A DNA stretch of 31,206 nucleotides from JAZRUF01 sp045652405 (GCA_045652405.1 JAZRUF010000015.1:1-31206); one strand, 5' to 3'. Numbered from the stretch's first letter, positions 23,374-31,206 are shown. Program-made: numbers and translations. The notes: generated by a model not told the origin, from the sequence alone.

Positions 23374-24168
23374 TTATTTTAACCCTGCGCGATTTGCGTT
23401 TCTGAGCATTTCCTCAAGAGAAAAAGGGATGTATATCAGAAATGCTGCCAAGGGTGCGCATTCCTCGAGTGTCGGGCGCATAAACAAGCTCTCCGGACTC
23501 ATAAGACCTGCAAACAGAGGAGCGAAAAGCTCAAGTGTACAGAAGAAAACTGCCCAAGCTCCGGTGAGTATTGCAATGCGCTGACGGTTTTTCCCGAATA
23601 CATACGCGCACTGGGCATAGACAAAAAGCAAAATGCCGACAAACGCGAGCAGGAGATAAATGTAGTCGGAAATTATCGGGTCTGAAATACGCTGGCGGAA
23701 AATAAGAATGAGCGCATAGCATGCCCAAAACACCGGAATGGCGGCAAATATGTTATATACCGTACTATCGCGCATTTCAAGGTGCTTTATTCCCAAAAAC
23801 AGTTGTGAGACCGAGCAGAGCAGGGTAAGAACACCGAAGATAAGGTTTGTGATTTCGCGCGTTTGCATATAAAGGTATAGCTCATAGCCTGAAAACGCAA
23901 AAAGAACACAAAAGCTTGCGCACGCAGCGGGCATAAGGGCGGGGCTTGCACTGCCGTGTGGCTCCAACGGCTTAGAGCGAAGCGCAAAGACAAAAAATAT
24001 AATCACGCATATCACTACAAGCGCGCTGAGTGCCGGGGAAAACCACATCGGGTTTGACGGAAGACCGCTTGAATAGTCAATAACATATGCAAGCTCACCC
24101 GCGCGAAGCCATGCGGCTATAATGCCGAGTATAAAAGGCAATATTCCGAAAAGAAAAATTCGCTTCAT
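23374..24168 (-). CDS. Polytopic membrane protein of unknown function
   Basis: 264 residues from the ATG at 24168 (MKRIFLFGILPFILGII). The frame is open further upstream into the citrate synthase gene, but this is the only plausible start, although its AAGGAGG is 12 nt away, somewhat far. About seven hydrophobic segments can be seen; the loops are short and no catalytic or transport motif stands out. The last residues (MLRNANRAGLK) are basic and likely cytosolic. It begins 25 nt after citrate synthase and shares its terminator, so the two are one operon. I do not recognise the family. Confidence 0.8.
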   Translation of the reverse strand: MKRIFLFGILPFILGIIAAWLRAGELAYVIDYSSGLPSNPMWFSPALSALVVICVIIFFVFALRSKPLEPHGSASPALMPAACASFCVLFAFSGYELYLYMQTREITNLIFGVLTLLCSVSQLFLGIKHLEMRDSTVYNIFAAIPVFWACYALILIFRQRISDPIISDYIYLLLAFVGILLFVYAQCAYVFGKNRQRIAILTGAWAVFFCTLELFAPLFAGLMSPESLFMRPTLEECAPLAAFLIYIPFSLEEMLRNANRAGLK

Positions 24169-24193
24169 AATAAGACGAAGCCTCCTTTTGAAA

Positions 24194-25561
24194 TTATCCG
24201 CGGTTTGCAATGGAAGTATACGGAGTGTCAGGAGAAATGGACTTATATGCCGGACGGATGATACGTCCACCGGTGGTAATCTCCTCTATGCGGTGAGCAC
24301 ACCAGCCGACGGTTCGCGCAATCGCAAAGATGGGAGTGTAGAGCGCAGTCGGGATGTTGAGCATCTCGTACACCAGACCTGAATATAAATCCACGTTTGC
24401 GCAAAGTGCCTTGCTGTCACCCTTTTCCTCGCGGAAGACCTCCGGAGTCAGGCGCTCGACCGACTCTATGAGAGAGAAACGGTCATCAAAGCCACGCTTC
24501 ACAGCCAGCTCACGCGCATACTTTTTAAGAAGAACCGCGCGCGGGTCGGAGAGGGTATAAACCGCGTGGCCCATTCCATAAATCTTTCCGCTGTGGTCGC
24601 CGACTTCCTTGCGGATAATCTGGCGCAGGTAGCTCTTAACCTCATCATCGTCCTTCCAATTGCGTACATTCTCCTGAATGTCCTCCATCATGCGGCAAAC
24701 CTGGGCGTTTGCGCCACCGTGAAGCGGACCTTTAAGCGAGCCGAGGGCTGCAGCGATTGACGAATATGTATCGGTTCCGGAAGAAGAAAGAACACGGCAG
24801 GTAAAGGCGGAGTTGTTACCGCCGCCGTGCTCGGCGTGCAGAATAAGACATAAGTCGAGCAGGCGCGCTTCCTCTTTGGTATAGCTCTTGTCCGGGCGGA
24901 TGCAGTAAAGCAGAGTCTCCGCGGTGGATAAATTCTCCGGCGGGATGTGCAGGTACATACTGTCATTATGGAAATAATGGCGCTTTACCTGATACGCCTG
25001 CGCCGCAATAATCGGCATGCGCGCGATGAGCTGGATGCTCTGGCGCATTACATTTTCAAGCGAAATATCATCCGCGTTTTCATCATATGAATAGAGGGTA
25101 AGCACTGAGCGGCCGAGCTTATTCATTATGTCACGGCTGGGCGCTTTTATAATCATATCTTCAGTGAAGTTTTTCGGAAGCGCACGGTTTTCCTCAATTA
25201 GCTTTTTAAAGAGCGAAAGACGCTCTGCCGTGGGAAGCTTTCCGAAAAGAAGCAGGTAGGCGACCTCTTCGTAGCCGAAACGGTCCTCGCTAGCTATGTT
25301 TTCTACTATATCCTCTACGTCTATTCCACGGTAAAGAAGCTGGCCTTTTATCGGCTTGCGCTCTGCGTCAACAACCGTATAGCCGCGTACGTTACCGACA
25401 AGTGTAAGCCCTGCAAGTACGCCGGTGCCGTCTGAATTTCTAAGACCGCGGCGTACGCGCAAATTTGTGCACGCTTCGGGCGGTATATAGTTATCTTTCC
25501 GAAATTCATCGCATAAACTTGTGATGAATTCTTCGGAGGAGTGGTTTTCATATTCAAGCAT
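24194..25561 (-). CDS. Citrate synthase
   Basis: 455 residues, longer than the ~370-residue Bacillus enzymes because of an N-terminal extension of about 70 residues before LLYRGIDVEDI. Condenses acetyl-CoA and oxaloacetate. The active site is visible: LHAEHGGGNNSAF and LHGGANAQV (substrate-binding His), GMGHAVYTLSDPRA (catalytic His) and NVDLYSGLVY (catalytic Asp). 2-methylcitrate synthase belongs to the same family and cannot be excluded. AAGGAGG lies seven nt before the ATG, and a good promoter lies at 25616-25644. No aconitase or isocitrate dehydrogenase gene is nearby; a polytopic membrane protein follows instead. Confidence 0.94.
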   Translation of the reverse strand: MLEYENHSSEEFITSLCDEFRKDNYIPPEACTNLRVRRGLRNSDGTGVLAGLTLVGNVRGYTVVDAERKPIKGQLLYRGIDVEDIVENIASEDRFGYEEVAYLLLFGKLPTAERLSLFKKLIEENRALPKNFTEDMIIKAPSRDIMNKLGRSVLTLYSYDENADDISLENVMRQSIQLIARMPIIAAQAYQVKRHYFHNDSMYLHIPPENLSTAETLLYCIRPDKSYTKEEARLLDLCLILHAEHGGGNNSAFTCRVLSSSGTDTYSSIAAALGSLKGPLHGGANAQVCRMMEDIQENVRNWKDDDEVKSYLRQIIRKEVGDHSGKIYGMGHAVYTLSDPRAVLLKKYARELAVKRGFDDRFSLIESVERLTPEVFREEKGDSKALCANVDLYSGLVYEMLNIPTALYTPIFAIARTVGWCAHRIEEITTGGRIIRPAYKSISPDTPYTSIANRG

Positions 25562-25608
25562 TACATATCCTCCTTACTCAAAAATGCTGATTGAAAATTC
25601 TCTGTTAA

Positions 25609-25636
25609 TTATATTATTTTATATTATTTATACAAA
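25609..25636 (+). promoter_or_regulatory. Possible sigma-E promoter of spoIID (weak)
   Basis: TTATATT (25609-25615), a 13-nt spacer and TATACAAA (25629-25636) resemble the sigma-E pattern. The region is very A/T-rich, so the match may be chance. spoIID is a sigma-E gene in Bacillus. It overlaps the citrate synthase promoter on the other strand. Confidence 0.25.
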
Positions 25637-25644
25637 AAGGTCAA
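25616..25644 (-). promoter_or_regulatory. Sigma-A promoter of citrate synthase
   Basis: On the minus strand, TTGACC (25644-25639), a 17-nt spacer and TAAAAT (25621-25616). Five of six consensus bases match in each box. Transcription would start near 25609. Confidence 0.75.
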
Positions 25645-25686
25645 TGAGTATTTAAGAAAGTGTGAAAGAAAGGAGAGTTTATTAAA

Positions 25687-26679
25687 ATGAAGAAAAATTT
25701 TTTACTGTGTATTGGATTGTGGCTTTCTGTATTCATCGCTCCCTTGTTTGTGATAAAAGATGCGGGTGCAAGAGAGCAGGTTGCGGTGGAAACCGCCATG
25801 GTGAGCGATGTGCAGAGCCAGGGAAAAGATGCCAGAGTGCAGATAACCGTGTGGGACGGAGAAAAGGTGCAACCCCTTGCGCTCGACGATTATTTGCAAG
25901 GTGTTGTTGCAAGCGAGATGCCTGCGCTTTTTCCGGAGGAGGCATTAAAGGCGCAGGCGGTTGCGGCACGAACTTATGCCATCAATCGTGCATCGGTTAC
26001 ACCGGATAAGTCCCACAACGGCGCAATGCTCTGCACAAACCCCGCGCACTGCAAAGCGTACAAGCCGCTTGCAATTGCTGCGGCAAATTGGGGGATAAGC
26101 CGTGAGCAGTACAGCGATAAAATAATCAGCGCGGTATCCTCAACAGACGGTGAGATACTTCTATATGACGGCAAGCCAATATCCGCGGTATTCCATTCCG
26201 CATCAGCGGGGAAAACCGAGCGCGCCGCGGATGTGTGGGGGAGTGATGTTGCGTATCTGCAGAGTGTTGAAAGCTTCGGCGAGCAGGAAGCGCCCGCGTA
26301 CTACGGCACGGTGGAGATACCCATGGATGAATTTAAGGCCGCATTTGAGAAAAAATGGAGCGGCGGGGACTTTTCCGAAACACCCGACAAATGGTTTAAA
26401 AACTCAACGCGCAGTGGGGCGGGTGGCGTGATAAGCGTATATGTCGGCGGTGTTAAATTGAGCGGAAATCAGGTGCGCAGTCTGGTCGGACTCCGCTCGA
26501 CAAATTTTACCGTTAAAGTTAAGGACGAAAAGCTTATATTTGACACATTAGGCTACGGTCACTGCGTCGGGATGAGCCAATACGGAGCCCGCGCTATGGC
26601 AAAACAGGGCAAGAACTACCGCGAAATTTTAAGCTGGTATTATAAAGGGATAAGCTTTGGTGAGCTGCAAAACACATGA
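25687..26679 (+). CDS. spoIID: Stage II sporulation protein D
   Basis: 330 residues. A single N-terminal signal anchor spans residues 5-27. The SpoIID domain shows LDDYLQGVVASEMPALFPEEALKAQAVAARTYA, whose Glu in ASEMP is the catalytic residue in the lytic transglycosylase family. SAVFHSASAGKTE and YGHCVGMSQYGARAMAKQGKNYREILSWYYKG are the other conserved parts. SpoIID cleaves glycan strands and, with SpoIIP and SpoIIM, drives engulfment of the forespore. AAAGGAG precedes the ATG. It is a single gene, divergent from citrate synthase and followed by glyS after its own promoter. Confidence 0.95.
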   Translation: MKKNFLLCIGLWLSVFIAPLFVIKDAGAREQVAVETAMVSDVQSQGKDARVQITVWDGEKVQPLALDDYLQGVVASEMPALFPEEALKAQAVAARTYAINRASVTPDKSHNGAMLCTNPAHCKAYKPLAIAAANWGISREQYSDKIISAVSSTDGEILLYDGKPISAVFHSASAGKTERAADVWGSDVAYLQSVESFGEQEAPAYYGTVEIPMDEFKAAFEKKWSGGDFSETPDKWFKNSTRSGAGGVISVYVGGVKLSGNQVRSLVGLRSTNFTVKVKDEKLIFDTLGYGHCVGMSQYGARAMAKQGKNYREILSWYYKGISFGELQNT

Positions 26680-26714
26680 GAATAAAAATTAATGCAAAAA
26701 AGAGCGGGTTTTAG

Positions 26715-26743
26715 TTGTATATTTTAAAAATATATGGTAAAAT
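26715..26743 (+). promoter_or_regulatory. Extended -10 promoter of glyS
   Basis: TTGTAT (26715-26720), a 17-nt spacer ending TGG, and TAAAAT (26738-26743). The predicted start near 26750 leaves a leader of only ~27 nt before the chosen ATG, so there is no room for a T-box. Confidence 0.65.
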
Positions 26744-26776
26744 ATTATGACTAATTACGAATGGGGCGATAAACGA

Positions 26777-28156
26777 ATGAAAAACACAGAGAAAACAATG
26801 GAAAAAATCGTCGCGCTGTGTAAAGGTCGCGGCTTTGTATACAGCGGCAGCGAGATTTACGGTGGTTTGGCAAACACCTGGGATTACGGTCCGCTCGGCG
26901 TTGAGTTTAAAAATAACGTAAAACGCGCATGGTGGAAGAAATTCGTGCAGGAGAGCCGCTACAACGTAGGTCTTGACAGTGCGATTCTCATGAACCCGCA
27001 GGTATGGGTAGCTTCCGGCCACGTAGGCGGATTCTCTGACCCGCTCATGGACTGCAAGGAGTGCAAAACACGCCACCGTGCAGACCAGCTTATAGAGGCA
27101 ACCGGTGCAAATCCGGCGGGCTGGAGCTTTGAGGAAATGTCAAACTATATTAAGGAAAACAATATTGTCTGCCCGGATTGCGGCAAGAGCAATTTTACCG
27201 ACATTCGCAAATTTAACCTGATGTTTAAGACTTTCCAGGGCGTTACAGAGGATGCAAAGAATGAGCTGTATCTCCGCCCGGAAACCGCTCAGGGAATTTT
27301 CGTTGATTTTAAATCCATCCAGCGCACCGCGCGCAAAAAAATCCCGTTTGGCGTAGGTCAGGTGGGTAAATCCTTCAGAAACGAGATTACCCCGGGTAAC
27401 TTCACCTTCAGAACGCGTGAGTTTGAGCAGATGGAGCTTGAGTTCTTCTGCAAGCCGGGAACCGACCTCGAGTGGTTTAACTACTGGAAGGATTACTGCA
27501 AGAAGTTCCTGCTTGATTTGGGTATTGCAGAGGAAAATATCAAGATGCGCGACCACGAGCAGGAGGAGCTTTCCCACTACTCAAACGCGACTACCGATAT
27601 AGAATTTATGTTCCCGTTTGGTTGGGGCGAGTTGTGGGGCATTGCTGACAGAACTGACTTTGACCTTACCGCGCATCAGACGCACTCGGGCGAGAGCATG
27701 GAGTATTTTGACCAGGAGAGCAACGAGAAGTATGTTCCGTACGTTATTGAGCCGTCACTGGGCGCTGACCGTGTAGCACTCGCATTCCTTGTCGAGGCGT
27801 ATGACGAGGAAGTAGTCGATGCTGAGAAGAACGATGTCCGCGTTGTGCTTCGTCTGCATCCGTACCTGGCTCCGTACAAGTGCGCGGTTCTCCCTCTTTC
27901 CAAAAAGCTCAGTGACAAGGCGGGCGAGGTTTATGAGATGCTAAGTAGCGAGTTTATGGTTGAGTTTGACGATGCCGGCTCAATCGGCAAGCGTTACCGC
28001 CGTCAGGATGAGATTGGAACACCGTTCTGCATCACCTATGACTTTGAAAGTGAAGAGGACGGCTGCGTAACCGTGCGTGAGCGTGACTCTATGCAGCAGG
28101 AGCGCGTAGCTATCTCCGAGCTTAAGAACTACATCGCAGAGCGCGTTAAATTCTAA
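26777..28156 (+). CDS. glyS: Glycine--tRNA ligase (single-chain dimeric type)
   Basis: 459 residues from the ATG at 26777. The frame is open to an ATG at 26747, but that codon lies between the -10 box and the expected transcription start and has no ribosome binding site, so it was rejected; the chosen start has only GGGG ahead. Class II motifs are clear: FRNEITPGNFTFRTREFEQ (motif 2) and EPSLGADRVALAFLVEAY (motif 3). A zinc ribbon is formed by DCKECK and VCPDCG. The C-terminal anticodon-binding domain follows (APYKCAVLPLSKK). This is the alpha-2 type, not the alpha2-beta2 GlyQ/GlyS enzyme. A terminator follows at 28174-28211. Confidence 0.96.
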   Translation: MKNTEKTMEKIVALCKGRGFVYSGSEIYGGLANTWDYGPLGVEFKNNVKRAWWKKFVQESRYNVGLDSAILMNPQVWVASGHVGGFSDPLMDCKECKTRHRADQLIEATGANPAGWSFEEMSNYIKENNIVCPDCGKSNFTDIRKFNLMFKTFQGVTEDAKNELYLRPETAQGIFVDFKSIQRTARKKIPFGVGQVGKSFRNEITPGNFTFRTREFEQMELEFFCKPGTDLEWFNYWKDYCKKFLLDLGIAEENIKMRDHEQEELSHYSNATTDIEFMFPFGWGELWGIADRTDFDLTAHQTHSGESMEYFDQESNEKYVPYVIEPSLGADRVALAFLVEAYDEEVVDAEKNDVRVVLRLHPYLAPYKCAVLPLSKKLSDKAGEVYEMLSSEFMVEFDDAGSIGKRYRRQDEIGTPFCITYDFESEEDGCVTVRERDSMQQERVAISELKNYIAERVKF

Positions 28157-28173
28157 TATTTAAAATTAATCGG

Positions 28174-28211
28174 TCAAGCCCCGCCTATACTTAGGCAGGG
28201 CTTGATTTTTT
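28174..28211 (+). terminator. Rho-independent terminator of glyS
   Basis: Fourteen-bp stem with one mismatch, arms 28174-28187 and 28192-28205, loop TACT, followed by six T. It is directly back-to-back with the terminator of the opposite gene. Confidence 0.9.
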
Positions 28212-28218
28212 ACTGCGC

Positions 28219-28253
28219 AAAAAAGCCTGCTTCATAAGTTGAAGCAGGCTTTT
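28219..28253 (-). terminator. Rho-independent terminator of the nucleotide-sugar dehydrogenase
   Basis: Perfect 13-bp stem, arms 28221-28233 and 28241-28253, loop ATAAGTT; on the minus strand the T run 28224-28219 follows. Confidence 0.88.
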
Positions 28254-28269
28254 GAGGATTAGTTTAAAT

Positions 28270-29493
28270 TTACAGATAATACGTGCCGTCTAAATTGCAG
28301 ACCTTGCGTGTGTCAAGCACAAGCTTGTCCTTGAGAAGGTCCATGTTCTCGCGGATTTCGCTGTGGCCTACAAGGATTACCACCAAGTCAACCGAGTTTA
28401 AAAACTCATCCATGCTGTGGCACTGGTTGGGTACAATGTCGCGCTTAACCCACGGGTCATACACCTTCATGTTATTTGCGCACAAGTGTTTTTCCATAAA
28501 TTCAAGCATCTGCAGAGTCGGGCTTTCGCGGACATCGTCGACATTTTCTTTGTACGTCAGACCGTAAAGGCCTACGCGTGAGGTATCCGTAATCCCGCGC
28601 TCCTTCATTATATCGTGGATGCGCTCGAGCACGAAGGCGGGCATGCTGTCATTAATCTTGCGCGCAGTATGGATTATCTTGGAAAGTCCGGGATAGTCGC
28701 CAACCAAGAACCATGGGTCAACCGAAATGCAGTGGCCGCCGACACCCGGGCCCGGGGTCAGGATATTAACACGCGGGTGCTTGTTTGCGATGCGGATGAT
28801 TTCATAAACGTCCATATTATCGCTGCGGCAGATTTTCGCAAGCTCATTTGCAAATGCAATGTTAACGTCGCGGTATGTGTTTTCAACGACCTTGGTCATC
28901 TCCGCAGTGCGGATGTCGGTCACAACAATTTCGCCCTTGCAGAATGAGTTGTAGAGCGCTTTTACCTTCTCGCCAATCTCGGTAGAATCTGCACCGATGG
29001 TGCGTGAGTTATGTTCAAGCTCATAGACCATGTTGCCCGGAATAATACGCTCGGGCGCGTGGACGAGATGAATGTCCTCACCGATTACGAAGTTGTTTTC
29101 CTCAATAATCGGGCGCACGAATTTATCAATCGTACCCGGGGCGACTGTGGACTCAATAACCACTACTGCACCCTTGGGACAGACCTCCATGACGTTCTTA
29201 ACCGCGGCTATTACATAGCTTGCGTCTATCTTCTTAGTGAATTTATCATAGGGGGTAGGTACTGCTACAATATACGTATCGGTTTTCTGATAATCAGTAG
29301 AAAAACGGATGCCTGCGTTTACCGCATTTTCAAACAGAGTGTCCAGGCCGTCTTCCTCAAAGGTTGTGCGACCTGCGTTGAGTTCGGCGACCAGCTCCTT
29401 GTTAAAATCCGTTCCTACAACGTCCACCCCATGGGCAGCAAACATCAGAGCTGTGGGCAAGCCGATATAACCAAGACCTACTACATTTAACAT
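28270..29493 (-). CDS. UDP-N-acetylmannosamine/UDP-glucose dehydrogenase family protein (WecC-like)
   Basis: 407 residues. The Rossmann fold starts VVGLGYIGLPTALMFAAHG. Catalytic Lys201 is in EMTKVVENTYRDVNIAFANEL, and Cys255 is in GPGVGGHCISVDPWF, a wording typical of WecC-type UDP-ManNAc dehydrogenases; YGLTYKENVDDVRESPTLQ follows in the C-terminal domain. It oxidises a UDP-hexosamine to the uronic acid with NAD, for a surface polysaccharide. UDP-ManNAc as substrate is likely but not certain; UDP-GlcNAc or UDP-glucose remain possible. No glycosyltransferase or epimerase gene lies near. It is a single gene with its own promoter and terminator. Confidence 0.9.
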   Translation of the reverse strand: MLNVVGLGYIGLPTALMFAAHGVDVVGTDFNKELVAELNAGRTTFEEDGLDTLFENAVNAGIRFSTDYQKTDTYIVAVPTPYDKFTKKIDASYVIAAVKNVMEVCPKGAVVVIESTVAPGTIDKFVRPIIEENNFVIGEDIHLVHAPERIIPGNMVYELEHNSRTIGADSTEIGEKVKALYNSFCKGEIVVTDIRTAEMTKVVENTYRDVNIAFANELAKICRSDNMDVYEIIRIANKHPRVNILTPGPGVGGHCISVDPWFLVGDYPGLSKIIHTARKINDSMPAFVLERIHDIMKERGITDTSRVGLYGLTYKENVDDVRESPTLQMLEFMEKHLCANNMKVYDPWVKRDIVPNQCHSMDEFLNSVDLVVILVGHSEIRENMDLLKDKLVLDTRKVCNLDGTYYL

Positions 29494-29536
29494 GGCAATC
29501 TACTCCAATTTCATTTGTTATTAAACGTTACACATT

Positions 29537-29565
29537 AATATACCATGAAAACACAAAAATGTCAA
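29537..29565 (-). promoter_or_regulatory. Strong promoter of the nucleotide-sugar dehydrogenase
   Basis: On the minus strand, consensus TTGACA (29565-29560), a 17-nt spacer ending TGG, and TATATT (29542-29537). Probably the strongest promoter in the window by sequence. Confidence 0.8.
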
Positions 29566-29608
29566 AAAATTCGATTTTATTTTTATAATAAAAAGTGGCG
29601 GCGCGGTA

Positions 29609-29637
29609 TTGAAAGGCTTTCCAGAATATGGTATGAT
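29609..29637 (+). promoter_or_regulatory. Extended -10 promoter of the SLH-domain protein
   Basis: TTGAAA (29609-29614), a 17-nt spacer ending TGG, and TATGAT (29632-29637), with a ~48-nt leader to AAAGGAG and the ATG. Confidence 0.75.
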
Positions 29638-29691
29638 GAATTTAATAGGCAGAAACTATTCTGCATAAAATAATAAAAAGGAGAAATTTAT

Positions 29692-31041
29692 ATGAAAAGG
29701 CTTTTATCCGCGCTTCTTACATTATCAATATTACTTGCTGTTGCAGCTCCGGCTTTTGCCGCTGCGCCCGCGCGCACTCCAGAGAGAGTGGTAATGCTCG
29801 TGTCAAATACGTTCTACCACGATGGCGAAGAAGTTAATCTTATCTATAGGCTCAGGTTTGATGAGTGCTGGGGAACTGTCGAGTATCCGGGCTGGGGCTC
29901 AATCCCGGTAGTCAGAGAGGGTTCCAAAATGCATGTGGAATTCGCCGAGGGTGATTTTGGAAAGACGTTCCACGAAACCTATCCGATGAGAAAAGAGAAG
30001 GACTATTACGGCGATGAGGTTTATGTATACTATGACCCGGCGACAAACGAAACCGTCCGTGAAGTTCTTGACTTAAAGATGAATTATCAGTGGATGGATA
30101 ACGATTTCCATCTTTTGGGAACCGATGATAAGGGTGACGAGGTCGCAAGCGGCTACGCCTTTGGTGCCAAGGGCAACGACGAGTATTGGTACAGGATGTA
30201 CAACGGCTTTAAGGATTATAAGTTTGACACGGTGTACAGTGACCATTATCTGACTTTGGATATGCCGTCTCTTTACTATGCAATAGGAATAAATGACAAT
30301 CAGGTAAACCAGTTTATTAAAAACGGCGTTATCACCTTCCCGGCACCTGCAGGATGCAATCCGCAAGACTATACATGGTCATGCACATTCCCATGCAGTA
30401 ATATGCGTGCGATATTGCTTGAAGGCTATAATATGGTGGACTATCATGCACCAAGCACATGGGCTGCAGATAATGTTAAGCGTGCGGACGAAATCAAAAT
30501 AACCGATGACTTGGCTGACTTTTTTGGCGACACATATTACCTTAACAACATAACCCGCGGCCAATTTGCATCAATGATTGTAAATACCATAAAGGCGGCT
30601 ACGAATGTAGATACCGATGCAATTGCGCAGAATGCATATGAAAACCGCGAGGTTAATTTCTATGACGTATACTATTCAATGAATGTAGGTCCGGAAATTT
30701 ATGCTGCGGCTGCTATGGGCATAGTAAACGGTGTGGGCGACGGTGAATTTGCGCCTGATAATTTCATCACACGTCAGGAAATAGCAGTTATGTTCTACCG
30801 CGCTCTTAAGTACATTGAAGGGAAAAGCGGGAAAAAGTATGTTACGGGTGTCAGCACCGACATATCTGCATACTCTGACCGCGGTAAGGTTGCAAGCTGG
30901 GCGACAGACGGTGTAGGCGCGCTTGTTAATTTAAAAATCATAAACGGAATTACTCCCACCCAGATTTCTCCTGTTACCAACACCACAACCGAGCAGGCAA
31001 TTACACTTGCTATGCGCGTGTACGACCTTCTCAAAGCATAA
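29692..31041 (+). CDS. Secreted protein with C-terminal S-layer homology (SLH) region
   Basis: 449 residues. A signal peptide of about 23 residues ends AAPAFA. The middle (about 30-250) is rich in Tyr, Asp and Trp and matches no family I recognise. The C-terminal part holds three SLH-like repeats, near 255-305 (ITRGQFASMIVNTI), 325-378 (AAAMGIVNGVGDGEFAPDNFITRQEIAVMFYRAL) and 392-447 (ASWATDGVGALVNLKIINGIT). The second is the clearest; the first and third are degenerate. SLH domains bind secondary cell-wall polymers, so the protein should sit on the cell surface. AAAGGAG lies eight nt before the ATG. Confidence 0.9.
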   Translation: MKRLLSALLTLSILLAVAAPAFAAAPARTPERVVMLVSNTFYHDGEEVNLIYRLRFDECWGTVEYPGWGSIPVVREGSKMHVEFAEGDFGKTFHETYPMRKEKDYYGDEVYVYYDPATNETVREVLDLKMNYQWMDNDFHLLGTDDKGDEVASGYAFGAKGNDEYWYRMYNGFKDYKFDTVYSDHYLTLDMPSLYYAIGINDNQVNQFIKNGVITFPAPAGCNPQDYTWSCTFPCSNMRAILLEGYNMVDYHAPSTWAADNVKRADEIKITDDLADFFGDTYYLNNITRGQFASMIVNTIKAATNVDTDAIAQNAYENREVNFYDVYYSMNVGPEIYAAAAMGIVNGVGDGEFAPDNFITRQEIAVMFYRALKYIEGKSGKKYVTGVSTDISAYSDRGKVASWATDGVGALVNLKIINGITPTQISPVTNTTTEQAITLAMRVYDLLKA

Positions 31042-31054
31042 TAAGCATTATATT

Positions 31055-31096
31055 AAAAAGCAAGCGAAGCGGAAAGCCACCTCGCTTGCTTTTTTT
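31055..31096 (+). terminator. Rho-independent terminator of the SLH-protein gene
   Basis: Thirteen-bp stem, arms 31055-31067 and 31082-31094, 14-nt loop, with the T run reaching 31096. Confidence 0.88.
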
Positions 31097-31174
31097 CCAC
31101 GTTTTTCTTTACATAAAAATTTCCTTGGTGTAAACAATAGAAATGTAAAATTAAACAACAAGGAGATTTATATA

Positions 31175-31206
31175 ATGAAAGCAACAGGTATCGTACGCCG
31201 TATAGA
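31175..31206 (+). CDS. spoVT: AbrB-family sporulation regulator SpoVT, partial (5' end only)
   Basis: The ATG at 31175 follows AAGGAG. The ten visible residues MKATGIVRRI are the same as the start of Bacillus SpoVT as I recall it, while AbrB has a different start (MKSTGIVRKV). SpoVT is a forespore regulator that modulates sigma-G genes. The gene runs off the right edge, so AbrB or another member of the family cannot be fully excluded. No confident promoter could be placed in the 78 nt before it. Confidence 0.75.
   Translation, partial: MKATGIVRRI

Noticed and set aside
26680..26776. T-box or terminator of spoIID before glyS
   Set aside because: No specifier stem or T-box sequence, no strong hairpin, and the promoter leaves only ~27 nt of leader.
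31097..31174. Forespore (sigma-F/G) promoter before spoVT
   Set aside because: The gap has A/T-rich stretches, but no pair of boxes with the right spacing could be placed.

Overview
The window looks like a chromosomal segment from an endospore-forming, low-GC Gram-positive bacterium of the class Clostridia, most likely a gut Oscillospiraceae/Ruminococcaceae-type lineage. The evidence is spoIIID, spoIID and the first ten codons of an apparent spoVT, the Firmicutes gene order rimP-nusA-ylxR-ylxQ-infB-rbfA-nrnA-truB-ribF, the one-gene dimeric type of glycyl-tRNA synthetase, YwlG and YwiB-like proteins, and strong GGAGG-type ribosome binding sites. The taxon is inferred from gene content, not from a marker search. 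No phage genes, insertion sequences, CRISPR arrays, tRNA or rRNA genes were seen.

Layout. 1-1961: minus-strand pair of an uncharacterised three-helix membrane protein and a lipoprotein cut by the window edge. 2068-4897: plus-strand operon fruK-ptsH-ptsI (1-phosphofructokinase-type kinase, HPr, enzyme I) without an enzyme II; the HPr has Arg in place of regulatory Ser46. 4987-7108: DUF1015 protein and a nitrilase-family amidohydrolase. 7147-9737: ywlG (minus), spoIIID (plus), then apt and a Gfo/Idh/MocA oxidoreductase (minus). 9799-17974: the long minus-strand translation/transcription operon, headed by an extended -10 promoter and a leader of about 255 nt that contains two perfect 47-bp repeats and five hairpins. 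18040-22027: minus-strand cell-wall operon ddl-murI-DUF1934-S41 protease. 22191-22601: small protein of unknown function. 22643-25644: flavin reductase-rubredoxin fusion, polytopic membrane protein and citrate synthase (minus). 25687-28156: spoIID and glyS (plus). 28270-29565: UDP-ManNAc-type dehydrogenase (minus). 29609-31041: secreted SLH-domain protein. 31175-end: start of spoVT.

How the genes fit together: most of the window is housekeeping (ribosome maturation, initiation, tRNA modification, flavin synthesis, peptidoglycan precursors), interleaved with sporulation regulators. The least explained parts are the duplicated structured leader of the nusA operon, a second structured leader in front of infB, the Ser46-less HPr in a PTS cluster with no sugar permease, and several proteins of unknown function. 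Several gene starts were moved from the longest open frame to internal codons with a better ribosome binding site; each such choice is explained in its entry.
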